Shown here: one piece after another, positions 1 through 12,246 of the stretch | Layout of the letters: the number at the start of each line of letters is the position of its first letter | How positions within the stretch are numbered: the stretch's first letter is position 1 | From: Pandoraea nosoerga | Lineage (GTDB): Bacteria; Pseudomonadota; Gammaproteobacteria; Burkholderiales; Burkholderiaceae | Direction of reading: 5' to 3' | Length of the DNA stretch: 64,000 nucleotides | Assembly: GCF_902459585.1 (NCBI RefSeq) | Contig: NZ_CABPSC010000015.1 | Span: 1 to 64,000, forward strand | Notes under the pieces: generated by a model | Database searches by the model: none | The model's input: only the letters and a program-made list of their open reading frames with translations | What the model was told of the DNA's origin: nothing | Made by a program: the position numbers and the translations under genes

Positions 1-76
1 CCAGACGCGGATCGGCCAGATTGACGTAACGGCGCACGAATTCCGGTGCGTTCGGATCTTGCGGGGCGAGGGCCAT
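1..76 (-). CDS. alc: Allantoicase, N-terminal fragment (runs off the window)
   Basis: Only the first 25 codons are present; the gene continues beyond position 1. The reverse strand reads [20 protein letters not shown] followed by ADPRL. The segment FxRRYxNLADPRLG is the pattern I recall at the N-terminus of bacterial allantoicases, which hydrolyse allantoate to ureidoglycolate and urea in purine catabolism. A GGAG lies about 11 nt upstream of the ATG at 76. The dicarboxylate symporter gene lies just upstream on the same strand. Identification rests on a short stretch, so it is moderate; the reading frame itself is clear. Confidence 0.55.
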   Translation of the reverse strand, partial: MALAPQDPNAPEFVRRYVNLADPRL

Positions 77-162
77 GTAGTTCTTGACTCCAGATAAGGA
101 TGCCGACGCGCCGCGCCGGCCGAAGGTTGTTTCAGTCGTTCATGCCAATTCGCACGGCGTGC

Positions 163-1494
163 TCAACGCGTGAGCGCCGCATTGGCCGGCGTGGAAGTCT
201 CGACGCCGTCTTCGTGCGCAACGGCAATCGGCTCGTAGGGCAGGGCGCCGTCGAGGACGTTGTGCGCCCTCGCAAAGTCGACGTCTTTTTCCCACGCGGC
301 AACGACCAGCGTCGCCACGCAGTTGCCCAGCAAGTTGGTAATCGCCCGGGCAATGCCCACGAACCAGTCTACCGGCAGGATCAACACCAGGCCGATGACG
401 GGAATCGCCGGAATGGCCGCCAGCGTCGCCGCCAGGATCACGATCGCCGAACCCGGAATGCCATGCGCGCCCTTGGACGTGAGCAAGGACACGAGCACCA
501 CGAGGATCAGGTCGTGCGTGGACAGCGGCGTGTTCGTCGCCTGTGCAATGAAGATGACCGCCAGGGTCAGGTAGATGGAGAAGCCGTCGAGGTTGAAGGA
601 GTAACCCGTGGGCACCACCAGACCGACCGTCGACTTCCTGATGCCCAGCCATTCGAGCTTGCGCATCACCGCCGGCAACACGGCGTCGGACGAGGCCGTG
701 CCCAATACGATGGACAGCTCTTCACGGAAGTACTTGATGAACTTGAAGATGTTGAAGCCCGCCAGGCGCAACACCCCGCCGAGCACCACGGTCACGAAGA
801 CGAAGCAGCTCAGGTAGAACACGAGCACGAGCAAACCCAATTGCTTGAGCGACGCCGCGCCGTATTTGCCCGTGGTGAACGCCACCGCACCCAGCACGCC
901 CAACGGCGCGAGCCGGATGATGAACGCCATCACGCGAAAAAAGACATGGCTCAGGTCTTCGATGAATCGGGCTACCGGCCGGCCACGCTCGCCGATGGCC
1001 GCCAACGCACACCCGAACATCACGGAGAACACGAGAATCTGCAGAATGTCGCCCTTGGCAAAGGCGTCGGTCACGGTGTTCGGAATGATCTTCAGCAAGA
1101 ATCCCGCCGTATCCTTCAAGCTCTTCGCGTTCTCGGTGTACGCCGCCATCGCGCTCGGGTCGAGGCCGCGAACGTCAATGTTCATGCCCTCGCCAGGACG
1201 CGTGACCCACGCCAATACCGCGCCAATGACGAGCGCAAAGGTGGTGATGATCTCGAAATAGACGACGGCCTTCACACCCACGCGGCCCACCTTGCGCAAA
1301 TCGCCCGCACTCGCCATTCCGCTTACCACCACGCAGAACACGATCGGGCCAATCACCATCTTGATCAACTTCAGGAAGCCATCGCCCAACGGACGCAACG
1401 ACTCTGCCAACTGCGGAAACCAAATGCCGAGCGCCACACCCACTATCAACGCTAGGACGACTCGGCCAAACAACGAACGGAACAGCTTGGGCAT
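163..1494 (-). CDS. dctA: C4-dicarboxylate/amino-acid:cation symporter, DctA type
   Basis: A 443-aa inner-membrane protein of the DAACS (glutamate/C4-dicarboxylate symporter) family, which uses cation gradients to import succinate, fumarate, malate or acidic amino acids. The family hallmarks are visible: the serine-rich re-entrant loop GTASSDAVLP, then VVPTGYSFNLDG in the transport core, with hydrophobic segments throughout. The start at 1494 (MPKLFRSLFG) is chosen over the upstream in-frame codon at 1539 because AGGAGA lies at proper spacing and the upstream residues are arginine-rich and non-family. The C-terminal tail after about residue 410 is variable, as is usual. Substrate range cannot be read from sequence. 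A FadR-type operator-like palindrome lies about 160 bp upstream. Confidence 0.9.
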   Translation of the reverse strand: MPKLFRSLFGRVVLALIVGVALGIWFPQLAESLRPLGDGFLKLIKMVIGPIVFCVVVSGMASAGDLRKVGRVGVKAVVYFEIITTFALVIGAVLAWVTRPGEGMNIDVRGLDPSAMAAYTENAKSLKDTAGFLLKIIPNTVTDAFAKGDILQILVFSVMFGCALAAIGERGRPVARFIEDLSHVFFRVMAFIIRLAPLGVLGAVAFTTGKYGAASLKQLGLLVLVFYLSCFVFVTVVLGGVLRLAGFNIFKFIKYFREELSIVLGTASSDAVLPAVMRKLEWLGIRKSTVGLVVPTGYSFNLDGFSIYLTLAVIFIAQATNTPLSTHDLILVVLVSLLTSKGAHGIPGSAIVILAATLAAIPAIPVIGLVLILPVDWFVGIARAITNLLGNCVATLVVAAWEKDVDFARAHNVLDGALPYEPIAVAHEDGVETSTPANAALTR

Positions 1495-1653
1495 GGTTTG
1501 TCTCCTGTGCCTGCGCAATCGCTCTCTTGCATTGCGCAATCTCTACGTTCTCTACGTCCGACGGACAACGCTCGGGGGCTGATTTCTGTACGGCGGCTTC
1601 TCGAACAACACATCGCCAACACCCTCGCACTTCCGGCTGCTTCAACAAGTCAT

Positions 1654-1668
1654 ACCGGTCTGACCAGT
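1654..1668. promoter_or_regulatory. FadR-subfamily GntR operator-like palindrome
   Basis: ACCGGTC-T-GACCAGT is a 15-nt palindrome with one mismatch and a perfect core GGTCTGACC. It fits the GT-N3-AC core reported for FadR-subfamily GntR operators. It sits between the divergent dctA and SDR genes. A FadR-subfamily GntR protein is encoded at 4790-5551, making it a plausible but unproven binder. Confidence 0.45.
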
Positions 1669-1750
1669 GGTGTTATGAGCAATATTAGAAAGCCAATATG
1701 GTGGGGTCAAGGCGCGTCTTCTGAGGGGATTCCCCAGGAATTGGACGCAA

Positions 1751-1869
1751 ACGGGCCGCAAGTGGGGCGTCAAGTGGGGCGTCGAATGGGGCGTCGATTG
1801 GGGTGCAGATGGGTCGTAGATGGGCCGCAAATGGGCCGCAGACGGGCCGCAAATTGGCTGCAATTTGGC
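1751..1869. repeat. Degenerate 11-12-nt minisatellite
   Basis: About eleven head-to-tail copies of an 11-12-nt unit resembling ATGGGCCGCAA (variants GTGGGGCGTCA, ATGGGTCGTAG, ACGGGCCGCAA). They fill much of the 570-bp gap between dctA and the SDR gene. No gene with family resemblance lies in this gap; open frames across the repeat translate to low-complexity arginine/glycine-rich sequence only. The unit length is close to one DNA helical turn. Confidence 0.8.
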
Positions 1870-2063
1870 CTCGAACGGGGTCATCAAATGGCCGTCGGCG
1901 GAATGCCGTCTTCGGGCCGGAGACGCGGTTCCGGTCATGGAACCGGTGTCGTTCATGTCGCGTTGCGCCGGAACTTCGGTTTGCGCGCCGGGGTCGCATT
2001 TGCATCCGCCGCGCCCGCCTCGCGTGCGTGACGGTCCTTCGGCACGTATCGACAGGAGGCGCC

Positions 2064-2831
2064 ATGCGAATGAAAGACACGGTTGTGCTGGTGACCGGCA
2101 GCGCGCAAGGCATCGGCCGCGCCATTGCCATTCGCCTCGCCCAGCAAGGCGCGCGTATCGTGGTGGAAGATCGCCAGGACAGCGCCATGGCGCAGCAGAC
2201 GCTCGAAGCCGTGCGCACCGCCGGGAGCGACGGCTGCGTGATCGCCGGGGACGTCGGCAACGCGCAATGCGACCGTGCCATTGTCGAGCGGGCAGTCGCG
2301 AAGATGGGTCGCGTCGACGTGCTCGTCAACAATGCCGGCGTGGAAAGACGCGCCCCGTTTGTCGACGTCACCGAAGGGGATTACGACCTCGTGATGAACG
2401 TCAATCTCAAAGGCGCGTTTTTTCTCACGCAGGCGTTCGTGCGCCATTTGCGAGACACGAAGCGCGGCGGGCGCATCATCAACGTCAGCTCCGTTCACGA
2501 GGAACTGCCGTTTCCGCACTTCACGAGCTACTGCGCCAGCAAGGGCGGCATGAAGATGATGATGCGCAACCTCGCCATCGAGCTCGCGCCCCTCGGCATC
2601 ACGGTCAACAACGTCGCGCCCGGCGCCGTCGGCACGGCGATCAACCAGCAACTGCTCGGCAACAAGGCGCAACGCGAAGCGCTCCTCGCCAATATTCCTC
2701 TCGGACGCCTCGCCGAGCCCGGCGAAGTCGCCAACGCGGTGCTGTTTCTCGCATCGCCCGAAGCCAGCTACGTGACTGGCACCACGCTGTTCGTCGACGG
2801 GGGGCTGCTCTGGAACTACGCGGAGCAATGA
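2064..2831 (+). CDS. Short-chain dehydrogenase/reductase, glucose/ribitol type
   Basis: A 255-aa classical SDR that should catalyse NAD(P)-dependent oxidation or reduction of an alcohol or carbonyl, probably sugar-related. Visible motifs are the cofactor loop TGSAQGIG near residues 10-17, the structural NNAG, and the catalytic YCASK. The C-terminal VDGGLLWNY segment is typical of glucose-1-dehydrogenase-like members. The ATG at 2064 follows AGGAGG at 2053-2058; longer upstream reading is repeat-derived. The stop overlaps the trehalase start (ATGA at 2828-2831), so the two are translationally coupled. Pairing with a trehalase suggests a role in glucose or sugar oxidation; the substrate is unknown. 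Confidence 0.85.
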   Translation: MRMKDTVVLVTGSAQGIGRAIAIRLAQQGARIVVEDRQDSAMAQQTLEAVRTAGSDGCVIAGDVGNAQCDRAIVERAVAKMGRVDVLVNNAGVERRAPFVDVTEGDYDLVMNVNLKGAFFLTQAFVRHLRDTKRGGRIINVSSVHEELPFPHFTSYCASKGGMKMMMRNLAIELAPLGITVNNVAPGAVGTAINQQLLGNKAQREALLANIPLGRLAEPGEVANAVLFLASPEASYVTGTTLFVDGGLLWNYAEQ

Positions 2832-4474
2832 CGATGACGCAGGCCGCACAGCGCACGCTCGCCGCCGGCGGCATGACGCCGGACGTCGCCCACTCGGCCC
2901 CCTCGGACGTGCTCTCACCCGCCGAGCGTTATCAGGAACTTTTCGTTGCGGTCCAGACGCAGCGCGTCTTTCCGGACAGCAAGACGTTCGTGGACTGTGT
3001 GCCCACGCGCGCGCCGCAGGAAGTGCTGCGCCGCTACCGCGAGGAGGCGGCGCAGCCCGGCTTCGATCTTTCGCGCTTCGTGGCGGCGCATTTCACGCTG
3101 GAGCGCACCCCGCCCAGCCACTATGTGTCGATCCCCGGGCAGGGGCTGGTCGAGCACATCGACGGGCTCTGGGACGTGCTCACGCGGCTGCCGCGCGCGC
3201 ATCCGGCGCAAAGCTCGCTTCTGCCGCTGCCACAGCCCTATGTCGTGCCCGGCGGCCGCTTCCAGGAGCTCTATTACTGGGATTCGTACTTCACGATGCT
3301 CGGCCTCGCGCATAGCGGACGTCACGATCTGCTCGTGAACATGGCCGACAATTTCTCGTTCCTGATCGACACCTACGGTCACATTCCGAACGGCACCCGC
3401 ACCTACTACCTGAGCCGTTCGCAACCCCCGGTGTACGGCCTGATGGTGGAACTGTTCGAGTCGCACGGGGTGGCGCGTGCGCTGCGCTATCTGCCGCATC
3501 TGGTGCGCGAATACCAATATTGGATGGAAGGCGAGGACGCGCTGGCCCCGGGACAGGCGCACGCCCATCTGGTCAGGCTGCCGGACGGCGCCCTGCTCAA
3601 TCGCTACTGGGACGAGCGCGATACGCCGCGCGAGGAGGGCTATCTCGAAGACGTCAATACCGCCAGCCTCGCCCCCAAACGTGCCGCCGGCGAGGTCTAC
3701 CGCGACCTGCGCGCGGGCGCCGAGTCGGGCTGGGACTTCAGCTCGCGCTGGCTTGACGATGAGAAGGATCTGTCCTCGATTCGCACGACCGCCATTCTGC
3801 CCGTCGACCTGAACAGCTTCCTGTATGCCACCGAAGTTCACATCGCCCGGCTCAGCGGCGCCGGCGGCGACGCTGGCGCCGCCCAGGCGTTCGCGCGACG
3901 GGCGCAGGCGCGCCGGGACGCCATGACGCGCTACCTCTGGCGCGACGATCCGGGCGCTTTCGTCGACTACGACTGGCAGCGCGGCGAGCAACGCCCGGCC
4001 CTGTCGGCCGCCATGGCCGCGCCGCTCTTCGTCGGCCTGGCCTCGGCCGAACAGGCGCGCCGCTCGGCGCGCACGATAGCCGGGTTCATGGTGGCGGCGG
4101 GCGGCTTGCGCACGACGCAGAGGTCGAGCCTCCAGCAATGGGACCCGCCCAACGGCTGGGCGCCGCTGCAGTGGATCGCCATTCGGGGCCTGCGCAGGTA
4201 TGGGCAAGGCGCGCTCGCCAGCGACATCGCCCAGCGCTGGCTCTCGACGGTCGGCGCGCTCTACGCCCGCGAGAGCAAGCTCGTGGAGAAGTATTCGCTA
4301 CATACGAGCGATGCAATGTGCGCCAGCGGCGGGGGCGGGGGCGAATATCCGCTGCAGGACGGCTTCGGCTGGACCAACGGCGTGGTGCGCCGGCTGCTCG
4401 GCGAACATCCGGACCACCACGCCCATCGCGTGGCCGCCGCGGGCCGCCCCGCGCGCAGCGGCGACGTCCGGTGA
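2828..4474 (+). CDS. treF: Trehalase, glycoside hydrolase family 37, cytoplasmic type
   Basis: A 548-aa enzyme hydrolysing trehalose to two glucose molecules. Both family signatures are present: PGGRFQELYYWDSYF near residues 140-155 and QWDPPNGWAPLQW near residues 437-449, plus a glycine-rich GGGGGEYPLQDGFGWTNGV loop near the C-terminus. No signal peptide precedes the catalytic domain and the length matches E. coli TreF (about 549 aa), so a cytoplasmic location is preferred over the periplasmic TreA form. The start at 2828 overlaps the SDR stop by four bases. The released glucose could feed the upstream SDR, but this is inference from adjacency. Confidence 0.9.
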   Translation: MTMTQAAQRTLAAGGMTPDVAHSAPSDVLSPAERYQELFVAVQTQRVFPDSKTFVDCVPTRAPQEVLRRYREEAAQPGFDLSRFVAAHFTLERTPPSHYVSIPGQGLVEHIDGLWDVLTRLPRAHPAQSSLLPLPQPYVVPGGRFQELYYWDSYFTMLGLAHSGRHDLLVNMADNFSFLIDTYGHIPNGTRTYYLSRSQPPVYGLMVELFESHGVARALRYLPHLVREYQYWMEGEDALAPGQAHAHLVRLPDGALLNRYWDERDTPREEGYLEDVNTASLAPKRAAGEVYRDLRAGAESGWDFSSRWLDDEKDLSSIRTTAILPVDLNSFLYATEVHIARLSGAGGDAGAAQAFARRAQARRDAMTRYLWRDDPGAFVDYDWQRGEQRPALSAAMAAPLFVGLASAEQARRSARTIAGFMVAAGGLRTTQRSSLQQWDPPNGWAPLQWIAIRGLRRYGQGALASDIAQRWLSTVGALYARESKLVEKYSLHTSDAMCASGGGGGEYPLQDGFGWTNGVVRRLLGEHPDHHAHRVAAAGRPARSGDVR

Positions 4475-4545
4475 AGTCGAGCGAAGTGCCGCGAGGTGTC
4501 GTGAAGTGCAGCGAGGTGCAGTGAGACGCATGAGATGCATGAGAC

Positions 4546-4575
4546 GCAATGAGGGGCAATGAGGGGCAATGAGGG
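4546..4575. repeat. 10-nt tandem repeat
   Basis: Three exact copies of GCAATGAGGG, preceded by related degenerate GAGRYGCATGA-like units from about 4485. This lies in the roughly 315-bp gene-free gap after the trehalase gene, which holds no other recognisable gene. Confidence 0.8.
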
Positions 4576-4626
4576 GCGGCGCGCCGGCGGGAGTGAACCG
4601 GCAGGCGCGCCATTGCGGCCCCGGCG

Positions 4627-4659
4627 GTGCGGCGCAACGTGCGGCGCAACGTGCGGCGC
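4627..4659. repeat. 12-nt tandem repeat
   Basis: Nearly three copies of GTGCGGCGCAAC. It follows the 10-nt repeat in the same intergenic gap. The two arrays have different units, so they arose independently. Confidence 0.75.
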
Positions 4660-4789
4660 GCCGGCCGCGCGGGAAGGCCAGCGCGGCGATGGCCGGGGCG
4701 GCTCTCCCGACGCAGGAAGGCCGGGGCGCGTGAGGGGATTTGGCGTCGTACAATGCGCCATACGTATCCCGCAATTCCAGTGAGGCCTC

Positions 4790-5551
4790 ATGAAGCACTC
4801 GGCGCATGCCGTCACCGACGCCGCCGTCGCGACCATTCGCGAGCGCATCGAACGCCAGGTCTACCCGGCTGGCGCCATGCTGCCCTCGCAGCGCCAGCTC
4901 GCCGAAGAACTGGCCATCAGCCGCGCCTCGCTGCGCGAAGCGCTATCGACGCTCGAAGCGCTCGGCATGGTCGCAATCCGCCCGGGCAAGGGCGTGTACG
5001 TGAACGATGCCTCGGCGCGCGTCGGCGTGGCCTGGCGCTTCGCCGACCAGATCTCGCTTGCCGACACCTACCAGCTGCGCTACGCCCTCGAAGGCTTCGC
5101 CGCCCGTCTGGCCGCCCACGCCGCCAGCCACGAGGAGATCGAGTGGCTCACGGATAACGTCGAAACGATGAGGTCCGCGCTCATCGACGGCGATGTCGAC
5201 ACCGCCGCCCAGCTCGATTTCGCCTTCCACCTGCGCATCGTCGGACTGGCCGGCAACGGCGCGATCGCCGACATCCTGCGCGGCAGCACGGACATCGTCA
5301 TGGAGAGCCAGCGCCTGCCGTTCTACCAGCGCGAACTCGTGCTTTCCACCTATCATGAACATCTGGAGATTCTCGAGGCCCTGCGCCGGCGCGACGGCGC
5401 CGCCGCAGGCAGTGCAATGGAGCGCCATATCGTGCTGGCGGCACAGCGGGCGGGCATTCACTTCCCTATCCCCTCTGCGTATTCGTCCGCCGGCAGCCTC
5501 CCCCCTCGTGAGAACGCAGAGCGTACTGGTGCCCCACACGTTCAGCTTTGA
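4790..5551 (+). CDS. GntR-family transcriptional regulator, FadR/FCD subfamily
   Basis: A 253-aa regulator. The N-terminal winged helix (about residues 8-72) contains LPSQRQLAEELAISRASLREALSTLEALGM and the wing IRPGKGVYV, as expected for GntR. The helical C-terminal part (about 85-220) has the FCD pattern with histidine-rich metal/ligand positions (FHLRIVGLAGN, STYHEHLEILEALRRRD). FCD regulators usually sense organic acids or sugar acids. A TACAAT at 4749-4754 could be its -10. Likely targets are the nearby SDR-trehalase genes or dctA, given the palindrome at 1654-1668. The last 25 residues are divergent, and the stop codon overlaps the carAB promoter. Confidence 0.88.
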   Translation: MKHSAHAVTDAAVATIRERIERQVYPAGAMLPSQRQLAEELAISRASLREALSTLEALGMVAIRPGKGVYVNDASARVGVAWRFADQISLADTYQLRYALEGFAARLAAHAASHEEIEWLTDNVETMRSALIDGDVDTAAQLDFAFHLRIVGLAGNGAIADILRGSTDIVMESQRLPFYQRELVLSTYHEHLEILEALRRRDGAAAGSAMERHIVLAAQRAGIHFPIPSAYSSAGSLPPRENAERTGAPHVQL

Positions 5552-5575
5552 GAAGATCGGGATTTGCGCTATACT
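5548..5575 (+). promoter_or_regulatory. Sigma-70 promoter for carA
   Basis: TTGAGA at 5548-5553 and TATACT at 5570-5575 are separated by 16 nt. The -35 overlaps the stop codon of the upstream GntR gene (5549-5551). The predicted leader is about 165 nt to the carA start at 5747. Confidence 0.6.
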
Positions 5576-5746
5576 TTGAAGGTTTTAGTCATTTAACCCT
5601 CACCCTAGCGCCTACCCGCCCGACATCTCGTCCGCAGCCCGAGCATCCGCTGTGCGCATATTCCGCGCAATTCCGGTGCCCGCGCTGATGTCATCGCTAG
5701 CGGACGATGAGGCTGGCAGCCGGGGTGAACCCTTCAGGAGTTTCCC

Positions 5747-6886
5747 GTGCTGCCGTCATTCCCACCCGCCATTCTCGCGCTCGCTGACGGCACGGTCTTT
5801 CGTGGGTACGCCATTGGCGCTGCCGGTCACACCATCGGTGAAGTCGTTTTCAACACCGCCATCACCGGCTATCAGGAAATCCTCACCGACCCGAGCTATG
5901 CGCAACAGATCGTCACGCTGACGTATCCGCACATCGGTAACACGGGCGTCAACGGTGAAGACGTCGAAGCCACGAAAGTCCATGCCGCCGGCCTGATCAT
6001 CAAGGATCTGCCGATCCTCGAATCGAACTTCCGCGCCGACAAGACCCTGTCGCAGTACCTGAAGGACGAAGGCGTGGTTGCCATCGCCGGTATCGACACC
6101 CGCCGTCTGACCCGTATCCTGCGCGAGAAGGGCGCCCAGAACGGTTGCATTCTCGCCGGCGACGACGAAGCGAAGGCCATCTCGCTCGCCCGGTCGTTTC
6201 CGGGCCTGGCCGGCATGGACCTCGCCAAGGTCGTCTCGACTACGGAAAAGTACTCGTGGACGCAGACGGAATGGCGCCTCGGCGAAGGCTACGGTGAGCA
6301 GAAGGATCCGAAATTCCACGTGGTCGCGCTCGACTACGGCGTCAAGCGCAACATCCTGCGCATGCTCGCCGAGCGCGGCTGCAAGGTCACGGTCCTGCCC
6401 GCCCAGAGCTCGGCTGACGACGTCTTCGCGCTCAACCCGGACGGCGTGTTCCTCTCGAACGGCCCCGGCGACCCCGAGCCGTGCGATTACGCCATTGCCG
6501 CCACGAAGACGTTTCTCGAGCGCCGCATTCCGACCTTCGGCATCTGCCTGGGCCACCAGATCATGGGCCTGGCCGTCGGCGCGAGGACGCTCAAGATGAA
6601 GACCGGCCACCACGGCGCCAACCATCCGGTCAAGGACCTCGCCACGGGCCGCGTCGTGATCACGTCGCAGAACCACGGCTTCGCCGTGGACGCCGACAGC
6701 CTGCCCGCCAACGCGCGCGTGTCGCATGTGTCGCTGTTCGACGGCACGCTGCAGGGCTTCGAGATGACGGACCGTCCGGCGTTCTGCTTCCAGGGCCACC
6801 CGGAAGCCTCGCCGGGCCCGCACGACATCGGCTACCTGTTCGACCGCTTCGTGCAGTCGATGGCCGACGCGAAGCAGCCGGCCTGA
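5747..6886 (+). CDS. carA: Carbamoyl-phosphate synthase small (glutaminase) subunit
   Basis: A 379-aa glutamine amidotransferase subunit. It hydrolyses glutamine and channels ammonia to CarB for carbamoyl phosphate, the precursor of arginine and pyrimidines. The class I amidotransferase triad is visible: nucleophile Cys267 in GICLGHQ, and His351/Glu353 in [10 protein letters not shown]. The N-terminal half has the CarA-specific [20 protein letters not shown]. The start is GTG at 5747 with AGGAG seven bases upstream. carB follows after one intervening gene (leuE), an arrangement I also associate with other Burkholderiales. Confidence 0.98.
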   Translation: MLPSFPPAILALADGTVFRGYAIGAAGHTIGEVVFNTAITGYQEILTDPSYAQQIVTLTYPHIGNTGVNGEDVEATKVHAAGLIIKDLPILESNFRADKTLSQYLKDEGVVAIAGIDTRRLTRILREKGAQNGCILAGDDEAKAISLARSFPGLAGMDLAKVVSTTEKYSWTQTEWRLGEGYGEQKDPKFHVVALDYGVKRNILRMLAERGCKVTVLPAQSSADDVFALNPDGVFLSNGPGDPEPCDYAIAATKTFLERRIPTFGICLGHQIMGLAVGARTLKMKTGHHGANHPVKDLATGRVVITSQNHGFAVDADSLPANARVSHVSLFDGTLQGFEMTDRPAFCFQGHPEASPGPHDIGYLFDRFVQSMADAKQPA

Positions 6887-6926
6887 CACCCGACGCAACG
6901 GCAATACGGACAAGGAAACGCGCACC

Positions 6927-7595
6927 ATGCTTGGACACTCGCTCGGCATCGTCGACCTCTGGACCTATCTGGCCGGGGTTGTCGTCGTCATCCTGCTGCC
7001 GGGGCCGAATTCGCTCTACGTGCTTGCGGTCGCGGCGCAGCGCGGCGTGCGTCAAGGCTACGCGGGTGCATGCGGCGTGTTTCTCGGCGACACCATCCTG
7101 ATGACGCTGGCTGCCGCCGGCGTGGCGTCGCTGCTGCACGCGCAGCCGGCGCTGTTCTTCGTGGTGAAGTACCTCGGGGCGGCCTATCTGTGCTGGATGG
7201 GGCTGAACATGCTGCGCGGCGCACTGGCCAACCTGCGGGCCGCGCGCGCCAATCCCGGCGCCCCGGTCGCGCCGCCCAGGCGCGTGGACGCCGATCACCC
7301 CTTCAGGCGGGCGCTGTTCATCAGCCTGCTCAACCCGAAGGCGATCCTGTTCTGCGTGTCGTTCTTCATCCAGTTCGTCGACCCGGGTTATGCCTATCCG
7401 GCCGTCTCGTTCGCGGTGCTCGGCGCGATCGTACAGACCTTCAGTTTCCTTTATCTGAGCACGCTGATCCTGGTCGGTTACCGCCTGGCCGCGCACTTCC
7501 GGGCACGTCGCCGGTTGAGCGCCGGGGCAACCGGCGGCGTGGGCGCGCTGTTCGTCGGCTTCGGTGTGAAGCTCGCGACCGCGACGCTGAGTTAA
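6927..7595 (+). CDS. leuE: LysE/RhtB-family amino-acid exporter, LeuE-like
   Basis: A 222-aa inner-membrane exporter with about six hydrophobic segments. The N-terminal VVVILLPGPNSLYVLAVAA is the LysE/RhtB signature, and the following ACGVFLGD segment and KYLGAAYLCWMG match LeuE rather than LysE. Such proteins export leucine or other neutral amino acids by proton antiport. It lies 40 nt after carA and 18 nt before carB, so it is probably cotranscribed with carbamoyl-phosphate synthase. There is no obvious biochemical link to that enzyme, but an overflow valve for amino acids is plausible. Family call is strong; substrate is inferred. Confidence 0.85.
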   Translation: MLGHSLGIVDLWTYLAGVVVVILLPGPNSLYVLAVAAQRGVRQGYAGACGVFLGDTILMTLAAAGVASLLHAQPALFFVVKYLGAAYLCWMGLNMLRGALANLRAARANPGAPVAPPRRVDADHPFRRALFISLLNPKAILFCVSFFIQFVDPGYAYPAVSFAVLGAIVQTFSFLYLSTLILVGYRLAAHFRARRRLSAGATGGVGALFVGFGVKLATATLS

Positions 7596-7613
7596 ATTTT
7601 TGTTGAGAACGTT

Positions 7614-10871
<3,258 letters not shown>

Positions 10872-11014
10872 GGGCCGACAGCCCGGCGGCGGTCCGCCGC
10901 GCCGGGCGACGTCGCAGCATGATGGCGCACCGCCGGGGAACTGATCCGGCAAAGGTGCGCCAAATACGTTTGTGAATGGCGCGAGGGCTCGGAGGTGCCG
11001 GATGACCCTGCCGG

Positions 11015-11042
11015 TTGGCAGCGCCGGCAACTCTGCTACACT
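11015..11042 (+). promoter_or_regulatory. Probable greA promoter
   Basis: TTGGCA at 11015-11020 and TACACT at 11037-11042 are spaced by 16 nt, upstream of greA. The implied leader is about 95 nt. Placed by sequence match only. Confidence 0.5.
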
Positions 11043-11141
11043 AGCGCCATATAGGTGTCACAGCCGCGGTCAAGCGGCGTTCGCGAAAAGTGCGAATGCG
11101 GCTTTGCTGCGGCAATTTTTTTGTCTTTCGGAACAACGCGC

Positions 11142-11618
11142 ATGAGTACCATTCCTCTGACCAAGCGGGGCGCCGAGCTGCTCAAGGATGAGCTGCACCG
11201 CCTGAAGACCGTCGAACGTCCGAACGTGATCACTGCGATTGCTGAAGCCCGTGCGCAGGGTGATCTGTCGGAAAACGCGGAATACGATGCCGCCAAGGAA
11301 AAGCAGGGCTTTATCGAGGGGCGCATTGCCGAGCTCGAGTCGAAACTGTCCGCGGCGCAGATCATCGATCCGGCGGCGCTCGACGCCGAAGGCCGCGTGG
11401 TGTTTGCCGCGACCGTCGAACTCGAAGACCTCGAGAGCGGCGGCACGGTGCAGTACCAGATCGTCGGCGACGACGAAGCAGACCTCGAGCACGGCAAGAT
11501 CTCGGTGAGTTCGCCGATCGCGCGTGCGCTCATTGGCAAGTACGCGGGCGATGTGGCCGAAGTGCAGGCCCCGAGCGGCGTGCGCGAGTACGAGATCATC
11601 GATGTCCGCTACGTCTGA
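11142..11618 (+). CDS. greA: Transcription elongation factor GreA
   Basis: A 158-aa factor that enters the secondary channel of RNA polymerase and stimulates cleavage of backtracked transcripts. The N-terminal coiled coil carries the conserved tip [16 protein letters not shown] with the acidic pair needed for cleavage, followed by the C-terminal FKBP-like domain ([14 protein letters not shown]). Length equals E. coli GreA. The ATG at 11142 ([10 protein letters not shown]) is chosen; upstream in-frame residues are not family-like. The 3' end overlaps the start of the DUF4149 gene by 17 nt, implying coupling. Confidence 0.97.
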   Translation: MSTIPLTKRGAELLKDELHRLKTVERPNVITAIAEARAQGDLSENAEYDAAKEKQGFIEGRIAELESKLSAAQIIDPAALDAEGRVVFAATVELEDLESGGTVQYQIVGDDEADLEHGKISVSSPIARALIGKYAGDVAEVQAPSGVREYEIIDVRYV

Positions 11619-12111
11619 CGCGTCCGGCGGCGCGCCCCGGCTGGAGCGATTGTTCCGCCTGATCGCCACCGTCTGGTGCGGAAGCCAGTGGGCAATCGGC
11701 TATATCGTCGCGCCCACGCTCTTTGCCGTTCTGGAGTCTCGCACGGTCGCCGGCACGGTCGCCGGCAGGCTGTTTCACACGCAGGCGTGGCTCAGCCTGG
11801 TGTGCGGCGCGCTGCTCGTCTGGCTCGCCACGGCGCTCATCGCGCGCTCGGGCGACGCCGGCGTGGCGCGCGGCTACCGCGTGTTGCGCTGGCTGGCGGC
11901 GGCCATGGTGGTCTGCGTGCTGGTCAGCTGGTTCGGCCTGCAGCCGTTCATGGCGGATCTGCGCGCGCAGGCCGAAGCGGCGGGCGTAGAGATCGGTCAG
12001 TCGGCCTTCGCGGCGCGCTTCGGCATGCTGCACGGCATTTCGAGCGGCATCTATCTGGTGCAGAGCCTGCTCGGTGTCGTTTTCATCTGGCGTCAGCCGG
12101 TGCGCGGCTAA
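11602..12111 (+). CDS. DUF4149 (TMEM205-like) membrane protein
   Basis: A 169-aa protein with about four transmembrane helices. The segment [20 protein letters not shown] after an N-terminal tail, and the C-terminal [19 protein letters not shown], fit the DUF4149 family often found beside greA in Burkholderiales. No biochemical function is established. The start is set at the ATG at 11602, inside the end of greA; the longer upstream frame reads through greA and is not credible. Followed by a strong bidirectional terminator. Confidence 0.8.
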   Translation: MSATSDASGGAPRLERLFRLIATVWCGSQWAIGYIVAPTLFAVLESRTVAGTVAGRLFHTQAWLSLVCGALLVWLATALIARSGDAGVARGYRVLRWLAAAMVVCVLVSWFGLQPFMADLRAQAEAAGVEIGQSAFAARFGMLHGISSGIYLVQSLLGVVFIWRQPVRG

Positions 12112-12172
12112 ATGCCGCGGGGCGAGGGGGCAGGCCCCGGTGGGGCGCCACGATTTCCCTCGTCCATGAAAA

Positions 12173-12206
12173 AACGCGCCCGACATTGTCCGGGCGCGTT
12201 CTTTTG
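12173..12206. terminator. Bidirectional intrinsic terminator
   Basis: Perfect 10-bp stem AACGCGCCCG / CGGGCGCGTT with an 8-nt loop. CTTTTGT follows on the plus strand and a T-run (from the A-run at 12169-12174) on the minus strand. It separates convergent DUF4149 and yhbY. Confidence 0.85.
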
Positions 12207-12246
12207 TGGGGGTGACGGCGGAGACTGACGTGGCGAACGACGTCCT

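Noticed and set aside
10885-10915. Hairpin-forming GC-rich sequence after carB as a terminator
   Set aside because: A stem of GCCCGGCG / CGCCGGGC can form, but no T-run follows. I could not call it an intrinsic terminator.
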